Source: an uncultured Oscillibacter sp.
GTDB lineage: Bacteria > Bacillota > Clostridia > Oscillospirales > Oscillospiraceae
NCBI GenBank assembly: GCA_910579435.1
Contig: CAJTVF010000002.1
Location: forward strand, 1 to 64,000
Length of the DNA stretch: 64,000 nt
Direction of reading: 5' to 3'
A program made the translations under genes and the position numbers. The notes under the pieces were generated by a model that was given only the letters and a program-made list of their open reading frames with translations, had not been told where the DNA came from and did no database searches. Below, in pieces: positions 15,501-24,181 of this stretch (position 1 is its first letter; each line of letters starts with the position of its first letter).

Positions 15501-16403
15501 ATGAATTCCTTCGCACTGGCTTTGATGGTGTCCCTGGCGCTGTCCGCCCCCTTCTCCCCCGCCGTCACCGCCGCCGCCGTTCCGGAGCGGCCCGCCGTCC
15601 AGGCGCGGGAGGCTGTCCCGGAGGTTCCAGAAGTCCCAAAGGTCTATCCCTCCTCCCCGGAGGGTGCGCCGGTGACCTATGAGTTCCGCCTGCCGGTGCT
15701 GATGTACCACCACGTGGTCCCCGACGGGCAGAAGTGCAACGAGATGACCGTCACGGCGGGACGGCTGGAGCAGGACCTCCGGTGGCTGGCGGAGAACGGC
15801 TATGAGACCGTCCTCCCCCGGGAGCTGGCGGCGGGAGAGCCCCTGCCGGAAAAGCCCGTCCTCATCACCTTTGACGACGGCTACCGCAGCAATTACGAGC
15901 TGGCCTATCCCCTCCTCCAGAAGTACCAGGCCAGGGCCGCCATCGCCATCATGGTCTATATGCAGGACAACTGGGCCGAGGGCTTCCTCTCCTGGGACAT
16001 GTGCCGGGAGATGACCGCCTCCGGCCTGGTGGAAATCGGCTCCCACGGCTACGCCATCCACAACCTGGACGGGCGGATGGGGAACTTCGCCGCCGGGCAG
16101 GCCAACGGCGTCCAGCGGCGGAAGGGCGAGTCCGACGACGATTTCTACTGCCGGGTCCTGGAGGACCTGCGCTACAGTCACCAGCGCATTGCCATGGAAC
16201 TGGGGACGGCGCCCTCGTTCTTCGCCTATCCCTTCGGAAAGACGGACCCGGACGCGGACGCTTATTTGAAGAGCCTCTTTCCGGTGACGGTGGTGACCGG
16301 GCCGGGGAAATACGCCGCCGACCTCTCCAAGGGCTTGTGGCAGCTTCCCCGCTTCACCGTCACCATGAAGGCGGAGCCAAAGACTTTGCTGAAAGGCATC
16401 TGA
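15501..16403 (+). CDS. Secreted polysaccharide deacetylase (NodB domain)
   Basis: The 300-residue protein has a signal peptide (1-26) and a Pro/Val-rich linker. The NodB domain shows LPVLMYHHVV, the catalytic Asp pair in TFDDGYRSNY, and the metal-binding His motif SHGYAIHN. FAYPFGKTD is the third motif. It should remove N- or O-acetyl groups from a cell-wall or extracellular glycan. It is the first gene after the T-box terminator and only 34 bp before pheS, so its expression should follow phenylalanine supply, an unexpected link. Confidence 0.88.
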   Translation: MNSFALALMVSLALSAPFSPAVTAAAVPERPAVQAREAVPEVPEVPKVYPSSPEGAPVTYEFRLPVLMYHHVVPDGQKCNEMTVTAGRLEQDLRWLAENGYETVLPRELAAGEPLPEKPVLITFDDGYRSNYELAYPLLQKYQARAAIAIMVYMQDNWAEGFLSWDMCREMTASGLVEIGSHGYAIHNLDGRMGNFAAGQANGVQRRKGESDDDFYCRVLEDLRYSHQRIAMELGTAPSFFAYPFGKTDPDADAYLKSLFPVTVVTGPGKYAADLSKGLWQLPRFTVTMKAEPKTLLKGI

Positions 16404-16437
16404 AACCTATCACATCCAGAAAAAGGAGTATCACAAT

Positions 16438-17463
16438 ATGAAAGAACAGTTAGAAGCCATCCGCAGGGGGGCCCTGGAGGCCATCGCCGCCGCCCAGGAA
16501 ACCGCCGGGCTGGAGGCCCTCCGGGTCAAGTACCTGGGCAAGAAGGGCGAGCTCACCGCCGTTCTGAAGCAGATGGGCGGATTGTCCGCCGAGCTCCGCC
16601 CCGTCATGGGCCAGCTGGCCAACGACGTCCGCTCCAGCCTGGAGCAGGCCATCGAGGCCCAGTCCGGCGTCCTCTCCCGGAAGGCCCTGGAGGCCCGGCT
16701 GGCGGCGGAGGCCGTGGACGTGACCATTCCCGGCAAAAAGCCCATCATGGGCCACAAGCACCCCATGTATTCCGTGCTGGACGAGATGAAGGAAATCTTC
16801 CTGAACATGGGCTTTGAGATTATGGACGGCCCGGAGATTGAGCAGGCGGACTACAATTTCACCAAGCTCAACGCCCCGGAGAACCACCCCTCCCGGGACT
16901 GGACGGATACCTTCTACCTGACGGAGGACTCCTCCGTCCTCCTGCGGTCCCAGACCTCCCCCATGCAGATCCGGGCCATGGAGGGCTGCGGCGTCCCCAT
17001 CCGCATGATTTCCGCCGGGCGGGTGTACCGCAAGGACGAGGTGGACGCCACCCACTCCCCCATGTTCCACCAGATTGAGGGCCTGGTGGTGGACAAGGGC
17101 ATCACCATGGCGGACCTCAAGGGGACGCTGAACGCCGTTATCCAGGAGATTTACGGCCGGGACACCGCCACCCGTTTCCGCCCCCACCACTTCCCCTTTA
17201 CCGAGCCCAGCTGCGAGGTGGACATCCAGTGCCATAAATGCGGCGGCAAGGGCTGCCCCACCTGCAAGGGCGAGGGCTGGATCGAGATTCTGGGCGCGGG
17301 CATGGTCCACCCCAAGGTGCTGCAAAACTGCGGCATCGACCCGGAGGAGTACTCCGGCTTCGCCTTCGGCATGGGCCTGGAACGGCTGGCCCTGGGCCGC
17401 TATAAAATCAGCGACATGCGGCTGATTTTCGAAAACGACATCCGCTTCCTGGAACAGTTCTAA
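16438..17463 (+). CDS. pheS: Phenylalanyl-tRNA synthetase alpha subunit
   Basis: The 341-residue catalytic subunit has a coiled-coil N-terminal arm (1-85) and class II motifs. Motif 2 is around SAGRVYRKDEVDATHSPMFH and motif 3 is GFAFGMGLERLALGRY. It also has HKHPMYSVLDEMKEIF. A CHKCGGKGCPTCKGEGW segment after FTEPSCEVDIQ looks like a zinc knuckle and is common in Gram-positive PheS. It acts as an alpha2-beta2 tetramer with PheT. Confidence 0.97.
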   Translation: MKEQLEAIRRGALEAIAAAQETAGLEALRVKYLGKKGELTAVLKQMGGLSAELRPVMGQLANDVRSSLEQAIEAQSGVLSRKALEARLAAEAVDVTIPGKKPIMGHKHPMYSVLDEMKEIFLNMGFEIMDGPEIEQADYNFTKLNAPENHPSRDWTDTFYLTEDSSVLLRSQTSPMQIRAMEGCGVPIRMISAGRVYRKDEVDATHSPMFHQIEGLVVDKGITMADLKGTLNAVIQEIYGRDTATRFRPHHFPFTEPSCEVDIQCHKCGGKGCPTCKGEGWIEILGAGMVHPKVLQNCGIDPEEYSGFAFGMGLERLALGRYKISDMRLIFENDIRFLEQF

Positions 17464-17482
17464 AGAAACGGGGGAATTTGAC

Positions 17483-17842
17483 ATGGCGGATTATGTGTCG
17501 GTTTTCACCTGCAAAAACAAAGTGAGCCTTATGCTCCAGGCCAGCGACGGAACGGTGATGGCCCTGGGGGAGAAGCTGGGGGCCCTCTGCCCGGACGCCT
17601 ATATGAACGGCTACAACTGGGAGGCCCTGCTCCGGTACTATCTGGAGAAACACGCCCCGGACATCCTGGAGGGAATGGACCCGGACCCGGAGGCGGACAT
17701 GTACGAGACCCACTGGCCCCTGACCCCGGAAAACGAGGCAAAGGCCAAACGCTTTGAGGAAATCATCCGCTCCCTGGTGGAGCATGAGGAAGAGCTCTGC
17801 CGCCTCGTTCAGGAAGAGGGCGGCGAAATCGAGTGGGACTGA
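17483..17842 (+). CDS. Small acidic protein, Imm51-like, inside the pheST operon
   Basis: The 119-residue protein begins MADYVSVFTCKNKVS and contains GYNWEALLRYYLEKHAPD, DPDPEADMYETHW and a C-terminus GGEIEWD. These resemble the Imm51/immunity-type families of polymorphic-toxin systems, an identification from memory. No toxin gene is adjacent. It lies 19 bp after pheS and 34 bp before pheT and must share their transcript. It could be an immunity orphan or a domesticated accessory protein. Confidence 0.55.
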   Translation: MADYVSVFTCKNKVSLMLQASDGTVMALGEKLGALCPDAYMNGYNWEALLRYYLEKHAPDILEGMDPDPEADMYETHWPLTPENEAKAKRFEEIIRSLVEHEEELCRLVQEEGGEIEWD

Positions 17843-17876
17843 CCGCTCACCTTCACAGGAAAGAGGAGTTAAGAAT

Positions 17877-20579
17877 ATGAAGCTATCCCGTAAATGGTTA
17901 CAGGAATTTGTAGACATCGGCCCGGTCAGCGACCGGGACTTCGCCGAGGCCATGACCATCTCCGGCTCCAAGGTGGAGGTCACCGAGGACCTGGGGGCGG
18001 AGATTACAAACGTAGTCGCGGGCCGCGTCAAGGAGATGGAGCGCCATCCCGACAGCGACCATATGTGGGTCTGTCAGGTGGACGTTGGGGAACCGGAGCC
18101 GATCCAGATCGTCACCGGGGCCTGGAACATCCACAAGGGGGACCTGGTCCCCGTGGCCAAGCATAACTCCACCCTTCCCGGCGGCAAAAAAATCACCCGG
18201 GGCAAGCTGCGGGGCGTGGAGTCCAACGGCATGATGTGCGGTCTCCATGAGCTGGGCCTGGACGAGCGGGATTTCCCCTACGCCGCCGTCACCGCCGCCG
18301 CCCTGCTGAACGACTATAAGCCCATGGACCCGGAAAAGCCCTCCGTCCCGCTGGGCGTCACCCCAGGCTATAAAATCTTCGGCTCCGTCAAAGCCGCCTT
18401 TGTCACCAAGGCGGAGGCTCAGGAAGGCGGGCAGTTTCTCATAAGCTGCGACAGCGGCGGAACCTATCACACCATCACCACCTCCCTTGCCAACATCCAC
18501 GAACACGACACCCTGGCCCTGGACACGAAAACGGAGCGTATCTGCACCCTGGCGGACCTCCACGCGGAGCAGAGGGAGTTCCCCCACTGCATCCCCGACG
18601 GCATCTTCGTCCTTCATGAGGAGGGAATAAAGCCCGGCGACGATATCCGGCCCGTCATCGGCGCGGACGACCATGTGGTGGAGTTTGAAATCACCCCCAA
18701 CCGCCCCGACTGCCTCAGCGTCATCGGCCTGGCCCGGGAGGTGTCCGCCACCTTTGACAAGCCCTGCCGCTTCCATGAGCCTGTGGTGAAGGGCGGGGCG
18801 GAGGGCGTCCTGCCGGAGCTGCTGGACGTGGAGACCCCGGACCCGGACCTCTGCCCCCGGTACACCGCCCGGATGGTGCGGAACGTGAAGATTGGCCCTT
18901 CCCCCAAGTGGATGCGGGAGCGTCTGCGGAGCATGGGCGTCCGTCCCATCAACAACATTGTGGATATCACCAACTATGTCATGCTGGAATACGGCCAGCC
19001 CATGCACGCCTTTGACTACCGCTATGTGAAGGGTGGGAAGATCGTGGTCCGCCGGGCCCGGGACGGCGAGGAGCTGACCACTCTGGACGGCAATGTCTAC
19101 AAGCTCAACCCCAGCATGCTGGTCATCGCCGACGAGAACCGGGCCGTGGGCCTGGCGGGCATCATGGGCGGATTGAACAGCGAGATTGTGGGGGACACCG
19201 TGGACGTGGTGTTCGAGTCCGCCAACTTCGACGGAGCCTGCATCCGCAAGACCGCCCTGGCTCTGGGGAAGCGGACGGAGGCCTCCGCCAAGTTCGAGAA
19301 GGGCCTGGATATCCTGAATACGCTTCCCGCCGTCAACCGTGCCTGCGAGCTGGTGGAGCTGCTGGGCGCGGGCGAGGTGGTGGACGGCGTGATCGACATT
19401 CTGAACTACGTCCCCGAGCCCCGCGTCCTGCCTGTGGAGCCGGAGAAGATCAACGCCCTGCTGGGCGTCCATGTGGCGGAGAATGTAATGTACACCACCC
19501 TCCAGAAGCTGGGCTTCGAGACCGTCCGGGAACGGGGCAAGATGAAGGCGCCCTCCTGGCGGAGCGATGTGGAGGGCATGGCGGACCTGGCCGAGGAGGT
19601 AGCCCGTTTCTACGGCTACAACAAGATTCCCGACACCCTCTCCTCCGGCCTGAACGAGCGCCGGGGCTGGAACCCTGTCCAGCAGGCGGAGAACGCCGCC
19701 GGGGCCCTCTGCCGGGGGCTGGGCTACAGCGAAATCATCACCTATTCCTTTATCTCCCCCGCCTATTATGACAAAATCAACCTCCCGGCGGACTCCCCTC
19801 TCCGGGACTCCATGAAAATCCTGAACCCCCTGGGGGAGGATACCTCCATCATGCGCACCACCACCCTGCCCTCCATGCTGGAGATCCTGGCCCGGAACTG
19901 CCACTACCGGAACAAATCCGTCCGGCTTTACGAGCTGGGCCGGACCTACTTCGCCAAAAACGACGGCTCCGGCATGGCCGACGAGCCCAAGGTGCTGTCC
20001 CTGGGGGCCTACGGCGGCGGCATGGACTTCTTTGAGCTGAAGGGGGCTGTGGAAGCCGTGCTGGCGGGCCTGCGCATCGGGGACGCCCGCTTTGAGGCGG
20101 AGGCCGGGAACCCCTCCTACCATCCGGGCCGCTGCGCCAGAATCTACCGGGGAGAGCGCCTTCTGGGCATTCTGGGCCAGATTCACCCCGCCGTGGCGGA
20201 GAACTACGATGTGGACTGCGAGCTCTACGCCGCGGAGCTGGACTTCAGCGCCCTCTTTGAGGGCATGGGCGGCACGCCCGTCTACCAGCCCCTGCCCCGC
20301 TTCCCCGCCGTCACCCGGGACATCGCCCTGGTCTGCGACAAGAGCCTCCCGGTGGCCAAGCTGGAGGACTGCATCCGCCGGGGCGCCAAGGGCCTCTTAA
20401 AGGCCGTCACCCTCTTCGACGTGTACACCGGCAAGGGCGTGCCCGAGGGGAAAAAGAGCGTGGCTTTCAGCCTGGAGCTCCGCTCCGACGACCGCAGCCT
20501 CACCGCCCAGGAGGCCGACGAGGACGTGAAAGGCATCCTGGACCTGCTTGCCAGGGAGCTGGATTCCGTTCTCCGGTAA
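17877..20579 (+). CDS. pheT: Phenylalanyl-tRNA synthetase beta subunit with a roughly 100-residue insertion
   Basis: The protein has 900 residues, against about 800 for the family. The ATG at 17877 follows AAGAGGAG. The EMAP/OB-like domain (about 40-135) ends in SNGMMCGLHELGLDERDFPY. Normally this runs straight into the segment found here at 236-250, PHCIPDGIFVLHEEG, but residues 136-235 are inserted between. B3/B4 editing, B5 and the ferredoxin-fold anticodon-binding domain (QPLPRFPAVTRDIALVCD) are present. It edits Tyr-tRNA-Phe and binds the anticodon. The insert has no recognised fold. Confidence 0.95.
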   Translation: MKLSRKWLQEFVDIGPVSDRDFAEAMTISGSKVEVTEDLGAEITNVVAGRVKEMERHPDSDHMWVCQVDVGEPEPIQIVTGAWNIHKGDLVPVAKHNSTLPGGKKITRGKLRGVESNGMMCGLHELGLDERDFPYAAVTAAALLNDYKPMDPEKPSVPLGVTPGYKIFGSVKAAFVTKAEAQEGGQFLISCDSGGTYHTITTSLANIHEHDTLALDTKTERICTLADLHAEQREFPHCIPDGIFVLHEEGIKPGDDIRPVIGADDHVVEFEITPNRPDCLSVIGLAREVSATFDKPCRFHEPVVKGGAEGVLPELLDVETPDPDLCPRYTARMVRNVKIGPSPKWMRERLRSMGVRPINNIVDITNYVMLEYGQPMHAFDYRYVKGGKIVVRRARDGEELTTLDGNVYKLNPSMLVIADENRAVGLAGIMGGLNSEIVGDTVDVVFESANFDGACIRKTALALGKRTEASAKFEKGLDILNTLPAVNRACELVELLGAGEVVDGVIDILNYVPEPRVLPVEPEKINALLGVHVAENVMYTTLQKLGFETVRERGKMKAPSWRSDVEGMADLAEEVARFYGYNKIPDTLSSGLNERRGWNPVQQAENAAGALCRGLGYSEIITYSFISPAYYDKINLPADSPLRDSMKILNPLGEDTSIMRTTTLPSMLEILARNCHYRNKSVRLYELGRTYFAKNDGSGMADEPKVLSLGAYGGGMDFFELKGAVEAVLAGLRIGDARFEAEAGNPSYHPGRCARIYRGERLLGILGQIHPAVAENYDVDCELYAAELDFSALFEGMGGTPVYQPLPRFPAVTRDIALVCDKSLPVAKLEDCIRRGAKGLLKAVTLFDVYTGKGVPEGKKSVAFSLELRSDDRSLTAQEADEDVKGILDLLARELDSVLR

Positions 20580-20631
20580 AGTCCGGCGGGCTTTCCAGTA
20601 AAAATCTTTCGTAAAAATCCCGCCGAAACTC

Positions 20632-20660
20632 TTTACAGTCCGGGAAAAATCGAGTATACT
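20632..20660 (+). promoter_or_regulatory. Promoter of ireB
   Basis: TTTACA (20632-20637) and TATACT (20655-20660) are spaced by 17 bp. Confidence 0.7.
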
Positions 20661-20692
20661 AGGACGTAACCAGAAAGGAAGGTGGTGTACCT

Positions 20693-20938
20693 ATGGACGA
20701 TTTCACCAGAAAGTTCAGTCTCGCTTTGGAAAAGGATGAGGAGATTCATCAGATCCTCTCCACAGTTTACAAATCCCTGGAGGAGAAGGGCTATAACCCC
20801 ATCAATCAGATCGTGGGCTATATCCTGTCCGAGGACCCCACCTATATCACCAACCACAACAACGCCCGGACCCTGATCCGCAAGATCGACCGGGACGAGC
20901 TGTTGCAGGTGCTGGTGCGGAAGTATCTGGGTCAGTAA
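20693..20938 (+). CDS. ireB: IreB family regulatory phosphoprotein (UPF0297)
   Basis: The 81-residue protein contains NPINQIVGYILSEDPTYIT and ARTLIRKIDRDELL, almost diagnostic for IreB/YrzL. In Enterococcus IreB is phosphorylated by the Ser/Thr kinase IreK and restrains cephalosporin resistance. It usually neighbours ruvX and a DUF1292 gene; neither is seen here. It has its own promoter and terminator. Confidence 0.93.
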   Translation: MDDFTRKFSLALEKDEEIHQILSTVYKSLEEKGYNPINQIVGYILSEDPTYITNHNNARTLIRKIDRDELLQVLVRKYLGQ

Positions 20939-20975
20939 CAAAAAGAGTTACAAATTGTCATCAATTTCGACGCGC

Positions 20976-21034
20976 ATCCCGTGGAAGACGGCTGTTCGCC
21001 CCCAAAGGCGGCGGCTGGATTCCACGGGATTTTT
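20976..21034 (+). terminator. Terminator after ireB
   Basis: ATCCCGTGGAA pairs with TTCCACGGGAT around an inner GCCGCC-type hairpin and is followed by TTTTT. Confidence 0.85.
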
Positions 21035-21099
21035 GCGCTTTTTGTCAGAAGTGCCATAATATCTCCTCGTTTTTTCGTCAAAACGCTCAACGCAGAATG

Positions 21100-21128
21100 T
21101 TGACAAAACGGGAAAAAGATGTTACAAT
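21100..21128 (+). promoter_or_regulatory. Consensus sigma-A promoter of the 102-residue protein gene
   Basis: TTGACA (21100-21105) and TACAAT (21123-21128) are spaced by 17 bp, near-consensus and probably strong. Confidence 0.8.
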
Positions 21129-21159
21129 TTGGTTACAAAATTCTTGAGGGAGGTTTTTT

Positions 21160-21468
21160 ATGGCTGGGAGCAAGAACAGCAAAACCGAGGGCCTCGTATA
21201 CAAGGGCCATCCGCTTCGCCGGGCAGGGAACCTGATTTACTACGGCACGATGGCTGAAAAATATATTATCATGATGCAGGTGCTGGAGACGAAGAAGGAG
21301 CAGGACCTGGACCTGGCCTCCAAGGTCTCCATCCAGCTCCAGCTCACGGACCCAGATCTGAAATCCCGGGACCGTGTGGTCAAGAAGAGCGAAAAGGACA
21401 GCCTCTACGCGGCGATGGACATTGCCACCGTCTGGCTGAACCGGGCTCTGGCGGGCAAGGAGAAATAA
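21160..21468 (+). CDS. Conserved hypothetical protein
   Basis: The 102-residue soluble protein has an excellent ribosome site (GAGGGAGG) and a strong promoter. It starts MAGSKNSKTEGLVYKGHPLRR and contains YYGTMAEKYIIMMQVL and SKVSIQLQLTDPDLKSRDRVVK. It looks like a single compact alpha/beta domain without signal peptide or known motif. A NlpC/P60 hydrolase follows 57 bp later on the same strand without a clear terminator between, so co-transcription is likely. Function unknown. Confidence 0.7.
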   Translation: MAGSKNSKTEGLVYKGHPLRRAGNLIYYGTMAEKYIIMMQVLETKKEQDLDLASKVSIQLQLTDPDLKSRDRVVKKSEKDSLYAAMDIATVWLNRALAGKEK

Positions 21469-21525
21469 AGCCGGCCGCTTACCCCAACCGTTTTACAAAA
21501 GATACGAGAAAGGAAGCAACCACTT

Positions 21526-22437
21526 ATGAATCGACTTGCAGGAAAAGCCGCCAAGATTCTGGCGCTCACCCTGATTACCATGCTGTTCCTGGCCATCACG
21601 GCCTTCGCCGCCGACGGCGACCCCCTGGTGGTGGGCATCGGCAAGACCACCGGCTCCTCCCTCCGCCTCCGGTCGGAGCCCTCTCTGGACGCCTCCGTCA
21701 TCACCATGCTGGACAAGGACTGGATCATCGCCGTGCTGAGCGAGGAGAACGGCTGGTACCAGGTGGCTCACAACGGGAAAACCGGCTACGTCTCCGCCGA
21801 CTTCTTCACCAAGGATGAGGCCACCGAGTTCGAGTACTATGGCCGGATCAACGCCCGGGGCGTCAACGTCCGGGCCGAGGGAAACCTAGACGCCGAAATC
21901 GTCAACAACCTGGGCCTGAACAGCGGCGTCACCGTCGTTGGAATCGAAAACGGATGGTATAAGATTACCGGACAATATGGCGACGGCTATGTCCGCAGCG
22001 ACTACATAAGCCTGACCAATGAGACCCCCCTGACCCCCGGCGCCAGCGTGGGCGACAGCAACATCGTGGACTTCGCCCGGCAGTTCCTGGGCACCCGGTA
22101 CGCTTACGGCGGCGCGGCCCCCGGCGGCTTCGACTGCTCCGGCTTTACCATGTATGTGTACAAGCAGTTCGGCGTCTCCCTCCCCCACAGCGCTACCAGC
22201 CAGTGGCAGAGCGGCCTGGGCACCCGGGTTTACAGCCTGGGCGAGCTCCAGCCCGGCGACCTGGTCTTCTTCAACGACCCGGCCCGCAACGCCGGCAAGG
22301 CGTGCTCCCACGCGGGCATCTACGTGGGCGGCGGCCAGATGATTCACTCCTCCTCCTCCCGGAGCGGCGGCGTGATTTACTCCGACCTGACCGACGGCTA
22401 CTACAATACATACTTCGTGGGCGGCATCCATATCTGA
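21526..22437 (+). CDS. Secreted NlpC/P60 peptidoglycan endopeptidase with two SH3b domains
   Basis: The 303-residue protein has a signal peptide (1-29) and two bacterial SH3 domains (about 38-95 and 105-163, each with an R-x-E-P/A-E-x-x pattern and NGWY). The C-terminal NlpC/P60 domain has the catalytic Cys204 in GGFDCSGF, His262 in CSHAGIYVG and His274 in MIHSSS. It should cut D-Glu-diamino acid bonds of wall peptides. A perfect terminator follows. Confidence 0.93.
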   Translation: MNRLAGKAAKILALTLITMLFLAITAFAADGDPLVVGIGKTTGSSLRLRSEPSLDASVITMLDKDWIIAVLSEENGWYQVAHNGKTGYVSADFFTKDEATEFEYYGRINARGVNVRAEGNLDAEIVNNLGLNSGVTVVGIENGWYKITGQYGDGYVRSDYISLTNETPLTPGASVGDSNIVDFARQFLGTRYAYGGAAPGGFDCSGFTMYVYKQFGVSLPHSATSQWQSGLGTRVYSLGELQPGDLVFFNDPARNAGKACSHAGIYVGGGQMIHSSSSRSGGVIYSDLTDGYYNTYFVGGIHI

Positions 22438-22453
22438 TTTTGGGACAAGCTGA

Positions 22454-22485
22454 GACGGCACGGTTTTCACCGTGCCGTCTTTTTG
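22454..22485 (+). terminator. Terminator after the NlpC/P60 gene
   Basis: GACGGCACGG / CCGTGCCGTC arms with a 6-nt loop are followed by TTTTT. Confidence 0.9.
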
Positions 22486-22496
22486 CGCGTGTGGGT

Positions 22497-23504
22497 TCAG
22501 CAGATGGGGACCTCCACGCCGTTCCAGCGGACGCAGACCGCTTTGCTCAGATCGATGGGGGCCTCGAAGGGGCCATAGGATTCGTACCAGCACTCGTCGT
22601 CCCGGCCGCTCCCCACGGTGTTGTCCAGATAAATTTCCTTGCCGTCCGCCATCACCACAGAAATCTCCAAGGGAGGAGAGAGGAGCGTGTTGTCCTCCGC
22701 TCCGCGGGCCCAGCTGGAGCGGTAATACAGCCCCAGGGGGGACACGCGCAGGGCGTCCAGTGTCACGGTCCCAAAGCGTTCGTCCTCCACGGTGACGCCG
22801 GTGGTATCCAGCGACCGGCTCTCCCCATTGCCGGTCCCGATGTTGAAATCCCAGCTTCCGCTGAGGACGGGGGTATAGATCTTATCCGGGCTTTGGACCC
22901 AGAGACCGGGGATGTGGAGTATCTTGTCTGTCCCATCAGAGAAATTCACGCCCTCGGCGGGCCAGAGACGAATGACGGCGGTCAGGACCTGGCTGTCCCC
23001 GGCGCGGGGCATCCATTCAAATTCCAAATCCCCCCGGATGTCGTTCCCGGCGCCATCCAGCAGGGTTATGCTCTCCCTGGTGTCGGGATTAAAGAGCTGG
23101 TAATAGCCCTCGTCCTCGCCATAATCCGGCAGGACCGTGCCCTCCGGGGCGCGGATCTCCAGCATCAGATAGTAGAAGTCCTGATCCCCAAAGGCCGCCA
23201 GGGGGGTCATGGTGGTCCCGTTGGACTCCGCCGCCGGGAGCTCCCGGCTCAGGGTCTCGATGACCTCCTGCTGGTCCTCGTCCAGGCGTCCGAAGTACTG
23301 GTCCCACAGGGTCCCCGCCGCCACGGCGGAGCCGATCAGCGCCGCCGCCGCCAGGGCTGCCGCCATGCCGAGCTTGGCCCAGTTCACAGGCCGGCGGACG
23401 GGCGGCGCGGCCTCCGCTCTCATCAGGGCGTCCGTCAGGGCCTCCCGGCCCGCGGGGGTGAAGGACACCCGGTCCAATTCAGTCCGAAACGCATTCTTGT
23501 CCAT
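22497..23504 (-). CDS. Probable membrane anti-sigma factor / DUF4179-like protein
   Basis: The 335-residue protein has a short cytoplasmic part with FTPAGREALTDALM, one transmembrane helix (about 44-64, AKLGMAAALAAAALIGSAVAAG) and a beta-rich extracellular domain. It starts at 23504 with AGGAGG ahead and overlaps the sigma factor gene by 26 bp in another frame, the usual sigma/anti-sigma coupling. A similar layout is seen in Firmicute ECF regulators with DUF4179. It likely holds the sigma factor until an envelope signal arrives. Confidence 0.7.
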   Translation of the reverse strand: MDKNAFRTELDRVSFTPAGREALTDALMRAEAAPPVRRPVNWAKLGMAAALAAAALIGSAVAAGTLWDQYFGRLDEDQQEVIETLSRELPAAESNGTTMTPLAAFGDQDFYYLMLEIRAPEGTVLPDYGEDEGYYQLFNPDTRESITLLDGAGNDIRGDLEFEWMPRAGDSQVLTAVIRLWPAEGVNFSDGTDKILHIPGLWVQSPDKIYTPVLSGSWDFNIGTGNGESRSLDTTGVTVEDERFGTVTLDALRVSPLGLYYRSSWARGAEDNTLLSPPLEISVVMADGKEIYLDNTVGSGRDDECWYESYGPFEAPIDLSKAVCVRWNGVEVPIC

Positions 23505-24060
23505 AGCTGCCTCCTAACATGATCCTCAGCTTCGCCTTGCCCCGGTAGAGCCAGGTGCTGACCTGGGCGGGCCGGCAGCCCAGCAGGGCGGCGATCTCGT
23601 CAACTCCGTATTCCTCGTAATAGCGCAGGTACACCGCCTGGCGGTACTTCTCCGGCAGGGCCAGCACCGCCTCCAGCACCGGGCTCTCCCCCGGCTCCGG
23701 CATGGTGACCGCCGCGTCCGCCGCCGCCTCGAGAGAGACCCGCTTCCGGGCCCAGGCGGATTTTTTCAGGTCCTTGCAGCAGTTGATGGTCACCCGCAGA
23801 AGAAAAGACCGCTCTCGATCAGGCTCGTCGAAACGCTGGGGATGGGTGAGCATTTTCAGGAGCACGGTCTGGCAGACATCCTGGGCGTCCTGGGGGCTGC
23901 CGGTCCAGGTGTACGCCACCCGGAGGATCACGTCCGACCAGCGATTCACCAGCGCCTCCGCCTCCTGACGGGTATAGGTGATTTGTTCCGTAGTATCATC
24001 TCCTTTTGAACGGGCCGTTCTGTTGATAAAACGAATCAGGGGCGGAAAATCTCGCAGCAT
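23479..24060 (-). CDS. ECF-type RNA polymerase sigma factor
   Basis: The protein has about 193 residues from the ATG at 24060. Region 2 is ALVNRWSDVILRVAYTW with DAQDVCQTVLLKML. Region 4 has YRQAVYLRYYEEYGVDEIAALLG and PAQVSTWLYRGKAKLR. The only good ribosome site (AAAAGGAGAT) lies inside this frame, 25 codons later, where no ATG, GTG or TTG follows at a suitable distance, so the true start is unsettled. It overlaps the anti-sigma gene. It is divergent from an HTH membrane protein, with palindromes between them. Confidence 0.85.
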   Translation of the reverse strand: MLRDFPPLIRFINRTARSKGDDTTEQITYTRQEAEALVNRWSDVILRVAYTWTGSPQDAQDVCQTVLLKMLTHPQRFDEPDRERSFLLRVTINCCKDLKKSAWARKRVSLEAAADAAVTMPEPGESPVLEAVLALPEKYRQAVYLRYYEEYGVDEIAALLGCRPAQVSTWLYRGKAKLRIMLGGSYGQECVSD

Positions 24061-24077
24061 CCGGGAAAATTTTTCGC

Positions 24078-24126
24078 GCAACCGGGCCGGTTGCGGGGCC
24101 GGTTGGTGGACGCAACCGGCGCAACC
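24078..24126. promoter_or_regulatory. Cluster of CAACCGG half-sites between divergent regulators
   Basis: GCAACCGG-G-CCGGTTGC (24078-24094) is a perfect palindrome with one central base. A second inverted pair CCGGTTG-7 bp-CAACCGG (24099-24119) and a further CAACC (24122-24126) follow. A TATACT box for the plus-strand gene is at 24131-24136. This should be an operator for one of the flanking regulators. Confidence 0.6.
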
Positions 24127-24181
24127 TGCTATACTGAGGCCATGAAACATGTTTCGGAAACACTGGAAGGAGGATATACCC

